Counted from the stretch's first letter, positions 27,973 to 37,546 are shown. The stretch is 64,000 nt of DNA from Pseudomonas thivervalensis (GCF_001269655.1 NZ_LHVE01000002.1:124001-188000); one strand, 5' to 3'. Notes: generated by a model from the letters alone, not told the origin. Program-made: numbers and translations.

Positions 27973-28275
27973 TGTGAAGGCCTCTGTTCGTCGAAACCTG
28001 GATGAGGAAGGTAGAAATTTATACGGGTGAACTCCGGGTATGGAACCGAGAAACTGTAACCGCGCACATACCGCGCCCCTCCATTGATTCCGGTTGTTGC
28101 ACTGGCTTGCGTCTCTGTTAGGATTCCCCTGTCCCAAAAACAAACACCGTTGTTTTCAGATGATCCACGAATGGTTCTGAAGGCCAGGTAAACCGGGCTT
28201 CTAACGGCTTCCTGCGTCAGAGAGATCCTTGATGATCCAGATCCATCTTCCATTCCCCAGATCAACGAGAACGCC
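27973..28275. other. About 300 bp with no recognised gene
   Basis: No start-plus-ribosome-site combination gives a convincing protein. A minus-strand open frame (27969-28367) is long but overlaps the neighbouring gene and resembles no family I know. A short plus-strand frame (about 28001-28120) is also open. The segment sits between the hicAB promoter and the next gene and may be a remnant of the event that brought in hicAB. Confidence 0.4.
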
Positions 28276-28581
28276 ATGACTGTTAAAGAATTGACCCAGG
28301 AAGCCAGGCACGAAGAAGCGCTGAAGAAGTACGTGTTGGATGCGCCCCAGTTGCTGGAAGAGATCAAGGACCTGTCCGTCGACGATCAGAAAGACCAGAT
28401 CCAATGGGCGTTCGAGGACGAGGCCGAAGCGCAGGGGCTGCAGCCTTGGGAGTTGACGCTCAAGTACACCAGCACACCCGAAGAATTCGAGGCGCAGCGC
28501 CTTGCGTTGCACAAGGAGGCGGCCGAGGTGCTGGGTGTGGAGTGGGATGAGTACTGCGAGATGAACAATCTGGTGGTCTGA
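28276..28581 (+). CDS. Small acidic conserved protein, function unknown
   Basis: 101 residues, acidic, soluble, helical throughout (MTVKELTQEARHEEALKKYV at the start, WDEYCEMNNLVV at the end). No signal peptide, membrane segment or metal motif. It resembles small Pseudomonas proteins annotated as a domain of unknown function (possibly DUF6388, from memory). It is convergent with nadC and shares a bidirectional terminator with it. Confidence 0.7.
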   Translation: MTVKELTQEARHEEALKKYVLDAPQLLEEIKDLSVDDQKDQIQWAFEDEAEAQGLQPWELTLKYTSTPEEFEAQRLALHKEAAEVLGVEWDEYCEMNNLVV

Positions 28582-28617
28582 AAAAAATGCCAGCCTTTCA
28601 AGGCTGGCATTTTTTTG
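28581..28617. terminator. Bidirectional terminator between the small protein gene and nadC
   Basis: ATGCCAGCC-TTTCAA-GGCTGGCAT flanked by seven A on the left and seven T on the right, so it can stop transcription from both sides. It overlaps the stop of the plus-strand gene and ends 3 bases before the nadC stop. Confidence 0.9.
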
Positions 28618-28620
28618 TTG

Positions 28621-29469
28621 TCAGAGGCTCAAGCGCATCGACAGATCCACCGCCTTCACATCCTTGGTCATCGCCCCGATCGAAATGTAGTCCACCCCGG
28701 TCTCGGCAATCGGGCGTAACGTGCTTTCGTTGATCCCGCCGCTGGCTTCCAGTTTCGCCTTGCCGCCATTGAGGCGTACGGCTTCCCGCATGTCGTCCAG
28801 GCTCAGTTCGTCGAGCATGATGATGTCGGCGTCGGCCGCCAAGGCTTCTTTCAATTCCGCCAGGCTTTCCACTTCGACTTCCACCGGTTTGCCCGGTGCG
28901 ATCTTGTGGGCGGCGGCAATGGCCTGGGCGATCCCGCCGCAGGCGGCGATGTGGTTTTCCTTGATCAAAAAGGCATCGTACAGGCCGATGCGGTGGTTAT
29001 GGCAGCCACCGCAGGTGACCGCGTACTTCTGGGCCAGGCGCAGCCCGGGGAGGGTCTTGCGGGTGTCCAGCAGCTTGACGTGGGTACCGGCGACAAAGTC
29101 GGCCAGGTAGCGGGCCCGGGTGGCCACCCCCGACAGCATTTGCAGGAAGTTCAGCGCGCTGCGTTCGCCAGTCAGCAGCGAGCGGGCCGGGCCTTCCAGG
29201 TGGAACAGCACCTGATCGGGGCTGACCCGCTCACCGTCGCGCACTTGCCAATGCACCGCGACACGCGGGTCCAGTTGCCGGAACACGGCATCGACCCACG
29301 CCGTGCCACTGATGATCGCCGCGTCGCGGGTGATGATAGTGGCCTTGGCCAGGCGTTCGGCGGGGATCAGTTGCGCGGTGATGTCGCCGCTGCCGATGTC
29401 TTCGAGTAACGCACGGCGCACGTTGGCTTCGATTTCGGCGGTCAGATCGGCGAGACGTAGATTCGGCAT
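28621..29469 (-). CDS. nadC: Nicotinate-nucleotide pyrophosphorylase (quinolinate phosphoribosyltransferase)
   Basis: Converts quinolinate and PRPP to nicotinate mononucleotide in NAD synthesis. 282 residues. Signatures: [10 protein letters not shown] near 30, [20 protein letters not shown] near 140-160 and [14 protein letters not shown] near 200, then the C-terminal [29 protein letters not shown] 29469 has GGAG upstream; the frame stays open further back. It is divergent from the DUF1631 gene, the order also found in P. aeruginosa. Confidence 0.96.
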   Translation of the reverse strand: MPNLRLADLTAEIEANVRRALLEDIGSGDITAQLIPAERLAKATIITRDAAIISGTAWVDAVFRQLDPRVAVHWQVRDGERVSPDQVLFHLEGPARSLLTGERSALNFLQMLSGVATRARYLADFVAGTHVKLLDTRKTLPGLRLAQKYAVTCGGCHNHRIGLYDAFLIKENHIAACGGIAQAIAAAHKIAPGKPVEVEVESLAELKEALAADADIIMLDELSLDDMREAVRLNGGKAKLEASGGINESTLRPIAETGVDYISIGAMTKDVKAVDLSMRLSL

Positions 29470-29692
29470 AACGGGCTCCACAAACAAAGTGGCCTGATTA
29501 TAGGGTGTCGAAACCTGCATTTGGTCGCGTCCTCGCAACATTTCCTCATTTTTCCGGTCACTTATTGCGCCGTATTTCGAGCTGGATCACAGAGTCTGCT
29601 GGTATGACGGGGTTGTTTTACCCGATAATCCGCCTTTCGATTGACGTCATAGCTTTGACGTTGCGAACCGAAAACCGTTTCAGGAGGCCAGG

Positions 29693-31906
29693 ATGCACAA
29701 CGACGGGAATGTAGTGCCTTTGCACAAGGTGGCTACCGATCAGGCGACTCGTTCGCCGCTCGCCCGCCTGCCTGTGATTCTGCTTCAGGTTCGTGACAAG
29801 GCCGCCCAACAGTTGCGCCTGGGCTTGCAGGGGCTGTTCGATAACGCCGACGACACCTTGTTCGAAATGGCCGACCGGGCGCGCGACGACGTCGAGCAGA
29901 ACCTGTACTTCGAAGCCATGCGAGACCTGCGTCTGAAGCGCAAGAGCATCGAGCGTGAGTTCATCGAGCAGTTTTTCGAGACCTTCGTCAGCCTCGCCCA
30001 ATACGACCTGACCCACGCTACCTTGGCGCCGACCCTGGCGACGGACGGCCAGGCCCAGCGCTCCCACGACGACCTGGAGCGGCAGTTGGCGGTCGAGGCG
30101 ATGGTCACTCGGGTGCTCAGGCGCGATAGCGTGGCGTTGGAACAATTGACGGCCCGGCTCGGCGTGCTGCTGGCCCGACCGCTGGCCAATCAACACAACC
30201 CCCTGAGCCCGGCCCTGTTGTGCGAGAAGTTCTTGCAGGCCGGACGCAACCTGGGCGTGGGCATCAAGGTCAAGCTGATCCTGCTCAAGCTGTTCGAGCG
30301 TTATGTGCTCAGCGAGTGCGACCAACTCTATACCGAGGCCAACCAGTTGCTGGCCGCCACGGGCATCTTGCCGGAACTCAAGGTGACGCCGGCGCGCCGG
30401 GTTTCGGATCGTCCCGAGGATAACCCCAGGCCCAGCGCCGAGATCGCTGCCACGCCCAGCGATGCCGAGGTCGATGACAGCGTGCAGGAAGTGTTCGCTG
30501 CCTTGCAGAAACTATTGATGCAAGTGCGTGGCAGCGTGGCGCCGACCCTGGAAGCCAGCGCATCGCCCCAGCCGATCTCCACCCGTGACCTGCTGCGGCT
30601 GCTCTCGCATTTGCAGCAATACGTGCCGGCGCCAGCCGTGCAGGACGAGTTCGACTTGCGTAGCCAACTCGAACAATTGCTGACCCGGGTCAGCGTCAGG
30701 AGTGGCAAGTCCCGGGTGGTCGACGGCGCTGATGAGGATGTGATCAACCTGATCTCGATGATGTTCGAATTCATCCTCGACGACCATAACCTGCCAGATT
30801 CCTTCAAGGCCCTGATTGGCCGCCTGCAAATCCCGATGCTCAAGGTCGCGGTGCAGGACAAGAGCTTTTTCAGCCGCGGTAACCATCCGGCCCGGCGGCT
30901 GCTCAACGAAATCGCGGCCGCTGCCATGGGCTGGGGCGATTGCGACGATCATCAGCGCGACAGCCTGTACCTGCGCATCGAGCAAGTCGTGCAACGCTTG
31001 TTGAATGACTATGTCGATGACCCGGCGATTTTCTCCGAGCTGCTGGCCGATTTCCTGGCCTTCACCAGTGACGAGCGGCGGCGCAGCGAGTTGCTTGAAC
31101 AGCGTATCCGCGATGCCGAAGAAGGCCGGGCCAAGGCTGAACTGGCGCGCCAACGGGTCGAAGGGGCGCTGAACCAGGTGATGTTGGGCAAAGTGTTGCC
31201 GCAAGCCGTGGTCGAGTTCGTGCAACAGGCCTGGAGCCAGGTGTTGTTGCTGACCTGCTTCAAGCACGGCAAGTATTCCGCCGAGTGGCAGGCCGACGTC
31301 TTGACCCTGGAGCAATTGATCTGGAGCGTCCAGCCTCACGACGAGCCCGACGCTGGCGTGCGTTTGCTGGCGATGGTGCCGGAGCTGCTCAAGGCTCTGC
31401 GTGAAGGCCTGAGCCGTTCGGCGTTCGACCCGTTTGCCACCAGCGAGTTTTTCAGTGAGCTGGAAGTCCTCCATGTGCAGGCGCTCGAGCGCATGGGCCA
31501 GGCAACGGAGCAGGCCCAGTCGTCCGATTCGCCGGCCATGGTCGAGGTGTCGGAAAGAATTGTCCTGCGCCCCCCGCAAAAGTCGGCGGGGGAGAGCGTG
31601 GCGGTGCATTTGCCATCGGATGATGTCGGCCTGCTGCAGGTCGACCAGTTGCACCTGGGGAGCTGGGTCGAGTTCCAGGAGGACGATGACAATACCCTGC
31701 GTTGCAAGTTGGCGGCGATCATTGAGGCCACCGGCAAATACGTCTTCGTCAATCGCACCGGCCTCAAGGTGCTGGAGCACAGCCGCACTAGCCTGGCCCT
31801 GGAGTTCCGCCGGGGCGCGGCGCGGCTGTTGGACGACACCCTGTTGTTCGACCGGGCGCTGGAGTCGGTGCTGGGCAATCTGCGCCAGCTCAATCGCGGC
31901 AAGTGA
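29693..31906 (+). CDS. DUF1631 family protein
   Basis: 737 residues, predicted cytosolic, helical, no signal peptide. It matches the long DUF1631 proteins that lie between nadC and ampD in Pseudomonas and have sometimes been mislabelled thymidine phosphorylase. The N-terminal two thirds (about 1-560) are amphipathic helices. The last 120 residues (LGSWVEFQEDDDNTLRCKLA then FVNRTGLKVLEHS) resemble a PilZ/YcgR-like beta barrel, though the RxxxR and D/NxSxxG c-di-GMP motifs are not evident. Role unknown. AGGAGG lies 8 bases before the ATG. Confidence 0.85.
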   Translation: MHNDGNVVPLHKVATDQATRSPLARLPVILLQVRDKAAQQLRLGLQGLFDNADDTLFEMADRARDDVEQNLYFEAMRDLRLKRKSIEREFIEQFFETFVSLAQYDLTHATLAPTLATDGQAQRSHDDLERQLAVEAMVTRVLRRDSVALEQLTARLGVLLARPLANQHNPLSPALLCEKFLQAGRNLGVGIKVKLILLKLFERYVLSECDQLYTEANQLLAATGILPELKVTPARRVSDRPEDNPRPSAEIAATPSDAEVDDSVQEVFAALQKLLMQVRGSVAPTLEASASPQPISTRDLLRLLSHLQQYVPAPAVQDEFDLRSQLEQLLTRVSVRSGKSRVVDGADEDVINLISMMFEFILDDHNLPDSFKALIGRLQIPMLKVAVQDKSFFSRGNHPARRLLNEIAAAAMGWGDCDDHQRDSLYLRIEQVVQRLLNDYVDDPAIFSELLADFLAFTSDERRRSELLEQRIRDAEEGRAKAELARQRVEGALNQVMLGKVLPQAVVEFVQQAWSQVLLLTCFKHGKYSAEWQADVLTLEQLIWSVQPHDEPDAGVRLLAMVPELLKALREGLSRSAFDPFATSEFFSELEVLHVQALERMGQATEQAQSSDSPAMVEVSERIVLRPPQKSAGESVAVHLPSDDVGLLQVDQLHLGSWVEFQEDDDNTLRCKLAAIIEATGKYVFVNRTGLKVLEHSRTSLALEFRRGAARLLDDTLLFDRALESVLGNLRQLNRGK

Positions 31907-31970
31907 TCGCGCAGCCCGGGCCGATCACGGCATACTGACGGCATCCACCGTCGTCATCGAAGGAACCTGT

Positions 31971-32531
31971 ATGCAGTTGGACTCCGCGAGCGGTTGGTGC
32001 GAGGGGGTGCGTCATTGCCCATCGCCCAACTTCAATGCGCGCCCGGAAGGCGAAATCTCCCTGCTGGTGATCCACAACATCAGCCTGCCACCGGCACAAT
32101 TCGCCACGGGCAAGGTGCAGGAATTCTTCCAGAATCGTCTGGATGTCACGGAACATCCCTACTTTGTCGGTATCGCCGACCTACGTGTCTCCGCACATTT
32201 CCTGATCGAGCGTGACGGCGCCGTGACCCAGTTTGTCTCTTGTCTGGACCGTGCGTGGCATGCGGGCGTCTCGTGCTTCGAGGGGCGCGAGACCTGTAAC
32301 GATTTTTCCCTGGGCATCGAGCTTGAGGGCACGGATGATCTGCCGTTCACCGACGCGCAATATGGCGCACTGGTGGACCTGACCCGGCAGTTGCAAGCGG
32401 CGTTCAAGGCGATCACTGTGCAGCGTATCTGCGGGCACAGCGACATCGCCCCGGGGCGCAAGACCGACCCGGGACCGGCATTCGACTGGGCGCGCTACCG
32501 CGCGGCCCTGATAGAAGGGGAAGGACAATGA
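31971..32531 (+). CDS. ampD: 1,6-anhydro-N-acetylmuramyl-L-alanine amidase AmpD
   Basis: Cytosolic zinc amidase of cell-wall recycling; its loss derepresses AmpR-dependent beta-lactamases. 186 residues. Zinc ligands are the His at residue 35 (LLVIHNISLP), the His in RICGHSDIAPGR and the Asp in KTDPGPAFDW. Start ATG 31971 with AAGGAA upstream and the expected N-terminus. The stop overlaps the ampE start (ATGA). Confidence 0.96.
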   Translation: MQLDSASGWCEGVRHCPSPNFNARPEGEISLLVIHNISLPPAQFATGKVQEFFQNRLDVTEHPYFVGIADLRVSAHFLIERDGAVTQFVSCLDRAWHAGVSCFEGRETCNDFSLGIELEGTDDLPFTDAQYGALVDLTRQLQAAFKAITVQRICGHSDIAPGRKTDPGPAFDWARYRAALIEGEGQ

Positions 32532-33364
32532 GTTTTCTGGTGTTGCTGCTGGCCGTCTGGATCGAGAAGTTCTCGGCCTTGCGCCAGCGGGTCCAGCGCG
32601 ACGGCGGTTGGCTGCGCGAGCTGAACAAGCTCGAGGCAAGCCCTCGTTGGAACGACCGGCCCTGGCTGGTGCTGATGGTGATGGTCCTGCTACCCGTGGC
32701 CCTGCTGGCGTTGCTTTTGTGGGTACTGGAGCCGGTGGCCTACGGTCTGCTGGCGCTGCCGGTACACTTGCTGGTGGTGATTTACAGCCTGGGACGCGGT
32801 GACCTGCTGGCCGCCCTCGGGCCGTTTCGCGATGCATGGCGGCGGGAAGACCTGCAGGCGGCGGCCCATGTCGCCAAGCGCGACCTGGACATCGAAGCCG
32901 ATGACGGTGAGCAGTTGCTGGAGCGGGTCCAGGGCCATTTGTTGTGGCAGGCCTACCAGAGCTTTTTCGCGGTGATTTTCTGGTACTTCGTATTGGGCCC
33001 GGTCGCGGCCTTGAGCTATCGGCTGCTGGCACTGACCGCCGAGCACAGCCAGAACCCCGGCGTGGCCGAGCGGGCCGCGCAGATGCGCCATGCCTTCGAT
33101 TGGGTGCCGGTGCGGTTGCTGGCGGCGAGCTTCGCCCTGGTGGGCAATTTCGTCGCGGTCAGCCGGGTCATGTTGCATGAGCTGTTGAACTGGAACATCA
33201 GCGCCGCCGACCTCATCGACAAGGTCGGCCTGGTGGCTGGCGAGATTCCCAAGCCCGTCGCCGGGCCGGACGGTATCAACAGCCTGGACCGTCTATGGGA
33301 ATTGCTGCTGCGTGCGGCGGTGCTCTGGTATGCCGGGTTTGCGTTGTGGACGGTGTTGGCCTGA
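32528..33364 (+). CDS. ampE: Regulatory signalling modulator AmpE
   Basis: Inner-membrane partner of AmpD, proposed sensor of cell-wall status. 278 residues with about four membrane segments: near 1-15, 50-95 (LVLMVMVLLPVALLALLLWV then a second helix), 145-165 and 260-278, with a large soluble loop between. Translation is coupled to ampD through the four-base overlap. Confidence 0.93.
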   Translation: MSFLVLLLAVWIEKFSALRQRVQRDGGWLRELNKLEASPRWNDRPWLVLMVMVLLPVALLALLLWVLEPVAYGLLALPVHLLVVIYSLGRGDLLAALGPFRDAWRREDLQAAAHVAKRDLDIEADDGEQLLERVQGHLLWQAYQSFFAVIFWYFVLGPVAALSYRLLALTAEHSQNPGVAERAAQMRHAFDWVPVRLLAASFALVGNFVAVSRVMLHELLNWNISAADLIDKVGLVAGEIPKPVAGPDGINSLDRLWELLLRAAVLWYAGFALWTVLA

Positions 33365-33394
33365 TCAACGCGAGCAAAGTTGTAGCTAGGCTCT

Positions 33395-33420
33395 TTTGTG
33401 GCGAGGGAGCTTGCTCCCGC
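33395..33420. repeat. Single REP element of the GGGAGCTTGCTCCC class
   Basis: TTTGTGGCGAGGGAGCTTGC followed by TCCCGC: one half of the REPIN class seen at 53248-53346 and 59483-59575, here without its inverted mate. Confidence 0.7.
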
Positions 33421-33427
33421 TCGGCTC

Positions 33428-33560
33428 TGTAGGAGCTGGCGAAGCCTGCGATCTTTTGATTTTGATCTTGATCTTGATCTTGATCTTTCGCTTTAGATTC
33501 AAGTGTCTTTGGAAAGATCGCAGCCTCGTTGCACTCGACAGCTCCTACACAGCTCCTACA
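33428..33560. repeat. Asymmetric REPIN with an internal hexanucleotide repeat
   Basis: The left arm TGTAGGAGCTGGCGAAGCCT and GCGATC, and the decayed right arm (GATCGCAGCCTCG then CAGCTCCTACA, with the last 10 bases repeated), belong to the class found intact at 57090-57170. The loop contains four exact copies of TTGATC (33462-33485). The 33365-33687 gap holds this, the REP above and a FliA-type promoter, but no gene. Confidence 0.75.
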
Positions 33561-33569
33561 CCGTTAACC

Positions 33570-33596
33570 TTAAGTTACAAATCTTCCCGCCGATTT
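33570..33596 (+). promoter_or_regulatory. FliA (sigma-28) type promoter of the chemoreceptor gene
   Basis: TTAAGTTA, an 11-base spacer and GCCGATTT fit the sigma-28 consensus TAAAGTTT-N11-GCCGATAA at 12 of 16 positions with exact spacing. It lies about 90 bases upstream of a methyl-accepting chemotaxis gene, a class commonly transcribed by FliA. Confidence 0.65.
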
Positions 33597-33687
33597 AGGC
33601 TATACAGGGACAGCGCCCGAATAGTGGCTTTCTGCTGTCTCGGTGCGCGAGCTCATAACAATAAGAACACTACCGGGAGACTTCCTT

Positions 33688-35718
33688 GTGAAGAGTTTGC
33701 TCTGGCCCGCCGTCGCGCTGATGAACCGCCTGAGCTTCGGCATGAAGTTCAGCCTGATCAGCGTGCTGTTCCTGCTGCCCATGCTGGTGACCAACTTCTT
33801 TCTGGTGCGTGATTCCTATCGGGAATTCCAGGGCACCCAGGTGGAGCTGCAAAGTCTCGACCTGCTGGGCAGCAGCCTGACCCTGCGTCGGGACCTGGAA
33901 ACCCTCAACAACCTGGTGCAGATCAACGCCAGCCTGGGCCAGTCCGGCAAGGCCGGTGATGTCGAAGCGAAGATCGGCAGCCTGGAACAACAGGTCCTCG
34001 CGCGGCTGCAAGGCATGACCGCCATGGCCATCGAGCCTGAGCAGGTCAGCGCCTTCGAGGCCAAGCGCGACGAGATGATCGGCGCCTTCAAGGCCCAGCA
34101 GGCCGAAAGCTCCCTGCAGAGCAAAAGTGCGCTGATCGGCAAGTTGCTCAACAGCGCCCAGATGTTCAGCCAGATCATCGCCAGCCAGGCGGGGCTGAGC
34201 CGCGATAACCAGAGCGACATCCGCCAACTCAGCGAGTTGATCATCGGCACCACCCCCAAGGTCACCCAGATCCTCGGTGAAGGCCGGGCATTGGGTGCCT
34301 CCTCATTGGGGCTGGGGTTTCTCAATTCGGCGTCGAGCACCCGCTTCGACGAGTTGCTGGGGCAGATCGAAAAGCTTCAGGGCGAGTACGACTTGAAACT
34401 GCAGGACGCCCTCGGCTCCAGCAAGGCGGCCGGGCAAGCCCTCGCCACTCAGGCCGATGACAGCAAAAACACCCTCAAGAAAGCGTCGGAGCTGATCGAG
34501 GAACAGGTGGTAATGGCCGACACCCTCGATGCACCGTGGCCGGCGTTCTTTGAACAGGTCAGCGGCCTGATGGAGCAGACCTATCGGTTGAACGAGGCGA
34601 CCCAAGGCTTTCTCGGTGTGCAGTTGCAACAGCGCCTGGCGCAGAATCGCAGCCATATGGTGTTGCAAGCCGTGGCGCTGGTGGCGGTGTTCCTGTTGAT
34701 CTTTTACCTCTACGCCGGTTTCTACGCGTCGACCCGCACCACCCTCCAGCACCTGGGCCAGATGATGGACAAAGTGGCGGCGGGGGACATGACGGTCAAT
34801 TTCGTTGCCCGCAGCAAGGACGAGCTGGGCGAATTGGGTGAAGTGTTCAACGGTACGGTGGCGAAGATCCATGACTTGATCGAACAGGTTGGCCGCACCG
34901 TCGCGGAAGTCGAACGCCAGGCCGGGCAGGTGGAAACGGTATCGGCCCAGAGCAACCAGGCCGTCGCCGGCCAGCGCAGCCAGATCGAACTGGTGGCCAC
35001 GGCAATGAACCAGATGTCGGCCACGGCCCAGGAAGTGGCCCGCAGTGCCGCTGCTGCGGTGAGCAGCGCCCACAGCGTGAACGACGAGACCCTCAGCGGG
35101 CGCGGGCTGGTGGAGTCCCAGCAGGGCAGCATCGCCCGCTTGGCCAGCGAGATCGATCAGTCGGTGCAGGTCATCAATCAACTGGCGACCGACAGCCAGG
35201 CCATCAGCCGCGTGCTGGATGTGATCAAGAGCATCGCCGAGCAGACCAATCTGCTGGCCCTCAACGCCGCCATCGAAGCCGCCCGGGCCGGTGAGCAGGG
35301 GCGTGGTTTTGCGGTGGTGGCCGATGAAGTCCGGACCCTGGCCAAGCGGACCCAGCAATCGACCGAAGAAATCGAAGCGATGATCACCCGTTTGCACGGC
35401 GGTGTCGGCGCCGCGGTCAAGGCGATGGGCACGAGTCATGAGATGGCCAGCGGCACGGTCGGCCAATCGGAAAAGGTCCAGCAGGCCTTGGAGAATATCC
35501 TCGGTGCCGTCGGCATGATCGTCGACCAGAACCAGCAGATCGCCGCCGCTGTGGAGCAGCAGACGGCCGTGGCCCATGACATCGACCAGAACATCGTCGA
35601 GATCAACCGCGCCGGCGAACGCACCGCCGAAGGTGCTCACCAGACCGAAGACGCCAGCCGTGCGTTGTCCGCCCAGGTGGTGCAGCTCAAGCAGTTGATC
35701 AATGCGTTTCGGGTGTGA
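33688..35718 (+). CDS. Methyl-accepting chemotaxis protein
   Basis: Inner-membrane chemoreceptor, 676 residues. TM1 about 17-36 ([20 protein letters not shown]), a long helical periplasmic sensor (about 37-320) of unknown ligand, TM2 about 323-347 ([21 protein letters not shown]), HAMP (about 348-400) and a cytoplasmic signalling domain with the hairpin tip [20 protein letters not shown]. It lacks a CheR-binding pentapeptide tail. GTG 33688 is preferred because GGGAG lies 8 bases upstream; an earlier frame start at 33643 has no site. In P. aeruginosa a chemoreceptor gene also follows ampE. Confidence 0.93.
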   Translation: MKSLLWPAVALMNRLSFGMKFSLISVLFLLPMLVTNFFLVRDSYREFQGTQVELQSLDLLGSSLTLRRDLETLNNLVQINASLGQSGKAGDVEAKIGSLEQQVLARLQGMTAMAIEPEQVSAFEAKRDEMIGAFKAQQAESSLQSKSALIGKLLNSAQMFSQIIASQAGLSRDNQSDIRQLSELIIGTTPKVTQILGEGRALGASSLGLGFLNSASSTRFDELLGQIEKLQGEYDLKLQDALGSSKAAGQALATQADDSKNTLKKASELIEEQVVMADTLDAPWPAFFEQVSGLMEQTYRLNEATQGFLGVQLQQRLAQNRSHMVLQAVALVAVFLLIFYLYAGFYASTRTTLQHLGQMMDKVAAGDMTVNFVARSKDELGELGEVFNGTVAKIHDLIEQVGRTVAEVERQAGQVETVSAQSNQAVAGQRSQIELVATAMNQMSATAQEVARSAAAAVSSAHSVNDETLSGRGLVESQQGSIARLASEIDQSVQVINQLATDSQAISRVLDVIKSIAEQTNLLALNAAIEAARAGEQGRGFAVVADEVRTLAKRTQQSTEEIEAMITRLHGGVGAAVKAMGTSHEMASGTVGQSEKVQQALENILGAVGMIVDQNQQIAAAVEQQTAVAHDIDQNIVEINRAGERTAEGAHQTEDASRALSAQVVQLKQLINAFRV

Positions 35719-35753
35719 TCCTGAGTTCGCCGCACTTCAAATGTGGGAGGTTG

Positions 35754-36530
35754 TTACCAGTTGAACAATTGGCGGGCGTTGGCCGTGCTGGCCTCGGCCA
35801 GTCGCTCAGGGCTGATCGCCATGATTCCGGCCAATGCCTCGCAAATCGCCGGTAAATGCGCCGGACTGTTGCGTTGCCCGGGGAACATCGCCGGGGCCAT
35901 GTCCGGTGAGTCGGTTTCCAGCACCACCGCGTCCAACGGCAATTTCGCCAGCACCCGGTGCATGCGCAGGGCCTGGGGCCAGGTCGCGGCGCCACCCAGG
36001 CCGAGCTTGAAGCCGAGCTTGAGGTATTCGCGGGCCTCTTCAAAACTGCCGGCGAAGGCATGGATGATGCCCGAGCGCGCCGGGCCAATGCGCTTGAGGG
36101 TCGCGATCACGGCGGCATGGCTGCGGCGCACGTGGATCAGCGCCGGCAGTTCGAACTCCACGGCCAGTTCCAACTGCGCTTCGAACAGCGCTTGCTGGCG
36201 GTCCCGGTCGAGGGTCTGGATGTAATAGTCCAGGCCGATTTCCCCCACCGCACACAATTGCCGGTGCCCGGCCAGGCGGCCCAGCCAGTCGCGCAACAGT
36301 GCCACGTCGTCGGGTTGGTGCTGATCGAGGTACACCGGGTGCAGGCCCAGGGCGGCATGCAGGTCCGGGTCGCTTTGCACCAGGTCCCAGACCCGCTGCC
36401 AATTGTCCCGGTACACGCCCAGCACCACCATTTGCCGCACGCCCAGAGCGCGGCTTTCAGCCAGCAGGGCCGGGCGGTCCGCGTCAAAGTCCGGGAAATC
36501 CAGGTGGGTGTGGGTGTCGATCAGCTCCAT
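35754..36530 (-). CDS. TatD family metal-dependent hydrolase (DNase-like)
   Basis: 258 residues, TIM barrel of the amidohydrolase superfamily. Metal ligands are His7 and His9 in IDTHTHLDF, the Glu in AVGEIGLDYY, and later His residues in LIHVRRSH and IIHAFAGS, with the Asp in VLETDSPD. Closest in style to YjjV/TatD proteins, which show 3'-5' DNase activity; the physiological substrate is unknown. It lies 20 bases downstream of fruR on the same strand and may be cotranscribed with it. Confidence 0.9.
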   Translation of the reverse strand: MELIDTHTHLDFPDFDADRPALLAESRALGVRQMVVLGVYRDNWQRVWDLVQSDPDLHAALGLHPVYLDQHQPDDVALLRDWLGRLAGHRQLCAVGEIGLDYYIQTLDRDRQQALFEAQLELAVEFELPALIHVRRSHAAVIATLKRIGPARSGIIHAFAGSFEEAREYLKLGFKLGLGGAATWPQALRMHRVLAKLPLDAVVLETDSPDMAPAMFPGQRNSPAHLPAICEALAGIMAISPERLAEASTANARQLFNW

Positions 36531-36550
36531 AAATCAATCCTGAAGAGTCT

Positions 36551-37546
36551 TCAGCCCTGGTGAATCCGCTGCTTGAACGTCCGTGCGATGGCTTGCACGC
36601 CAGGCTGGTAGTCATCGTTTTCGATGGCCGCCAAGGCCAGTTCCAGGGCCTTGTCGGCGATCAGCTGATGCTGTTGGGACATGGCGTTGACCGGCAGCGG
36701 CAGGAAATCCAGCAACTGCGTGTCGCCAAACGTGCCCAGGCGCAGCGGACGCGACTTGAGCGGGAAATCGTGCAGGGCGTCGAACACCCCTTGCAGCAAC
36801 ACGTAGGACGTCGTGATCAGCGCATCGGGCAGATGCCCCAGGCGCGCGAGCATTTCATCCATCAATTGGCGGCCGCATTCACGGCTGAACGCCTCGCCAT
36901 GTTCGATCAACACCTGACCGTCGAACCCGTCCAAGGCTTCGCGAAAGCCCGCGGCCCGTTCCTGGCTGATACTCAACTCGGGACGGGCGCTGATCAAGGC
37001 GATTTGCCGGGGGTGGGTCTCCAGCAGGCTGCGGGTCAATTGCAGGCTGGCCTGGCGGTCGTCGCTGATCACCGAGCAGAAATGCGCCGGTTCCATCACC
37101 CGGTCGATGGCGATGATCGGGATGCCCTTGGCCTGCAATTGCAGGTAGCTGTCGTCGCCGGCCGGCAGGCAACTGGCGACGATCAGCGCATCGCAGCGCC
37201 GGGCGCGGAACAATTGCAACAGTTGCCGTTCACTGTCAGGTGCGTCGTCGGAACTGGCGATCAGCAACTGATAGCCCCGCGCCCGTGCCCCTTGTTCCAG
37301 CAACTTGGCGATGCGTGCGTAACTGGGGTTCTCCAGGTCTGGCAGGATGAAGCCCAGGGTGCGGGTGTGCCGACTGCGCAGCCCGGCGGCCTGGGGATTG
37401 GGCGTAAAGCCGTGTTCCTCGACCACCGCCCGCACCCGTTCGACGGTGGCGCTGCTGATGCGTTGCTGTTCGGCCTTGCCGTTGATGACATAACTGGCGG
37501 TGGTCACGGACACACCGGCCAGTTGGGCAATATCACTGAGTTTCAA
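36551..37546 (-). CDS. fruR: Catabolite repressor/activator Cra (FruR)
   Basis: LacI-family repressor of the fructose operon; in pseudomonads fructose-1-phosphate releases it. 331 residues: N-terminal helix-turn-helix (KLSDIAQLAGVSVTTASYVI, about 2-21) with hinge helix (ISSATVERVRAVVEEHGFTPN), then a periplasmic-binding-like effector domain (about 60-331). The start is TTG at 37546, supported by AAGGAAA upstream and the conserved N-terminus. It is divergent from fruB, with its likely operator in the gap between them. Confidence 0.95.
   Translation of the reverse strand: MKLSDIAQLAGVSVTTASYVINGKAEQQRISSATVERVRAVVEEHGFTPNPQAAGLRSRHTRTLGFILPDLENPSYARIAKLLEQGARARGYQLLIASSDDAPDSERQLLQLFRARRCDALIVASCLPAGDDSYLQLQAKGIPIIAIDRVMEPAHFCSVISDDRQASLQLTRSLLETHPRQIALISARPELSISQERAAGFREALDGFDGQVLIEHGEAFSRECGRQLMDEMLARLGHLPDALITTSYVLLQGVFDALHDFPLKSRPLRLGTFGDTQLLDFLPLPVNAMSQQHQLIADKALELALAAIENDDYQPGVQAIARTFKQRIHQG

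Noticed and set aside
27969..28367. 132-codon minus-strand frame upstream of hicA
   Set aside because: It overlaps the small acidic protein gene and resembles no family; the hicAB promoter lies at its 3' end. Kept only as an unexplained region.
33462..33485. CRISPR-like array
   Set aside because: The units are 6 bases, contiguous and without spacers; this is a simple tandem repeat.
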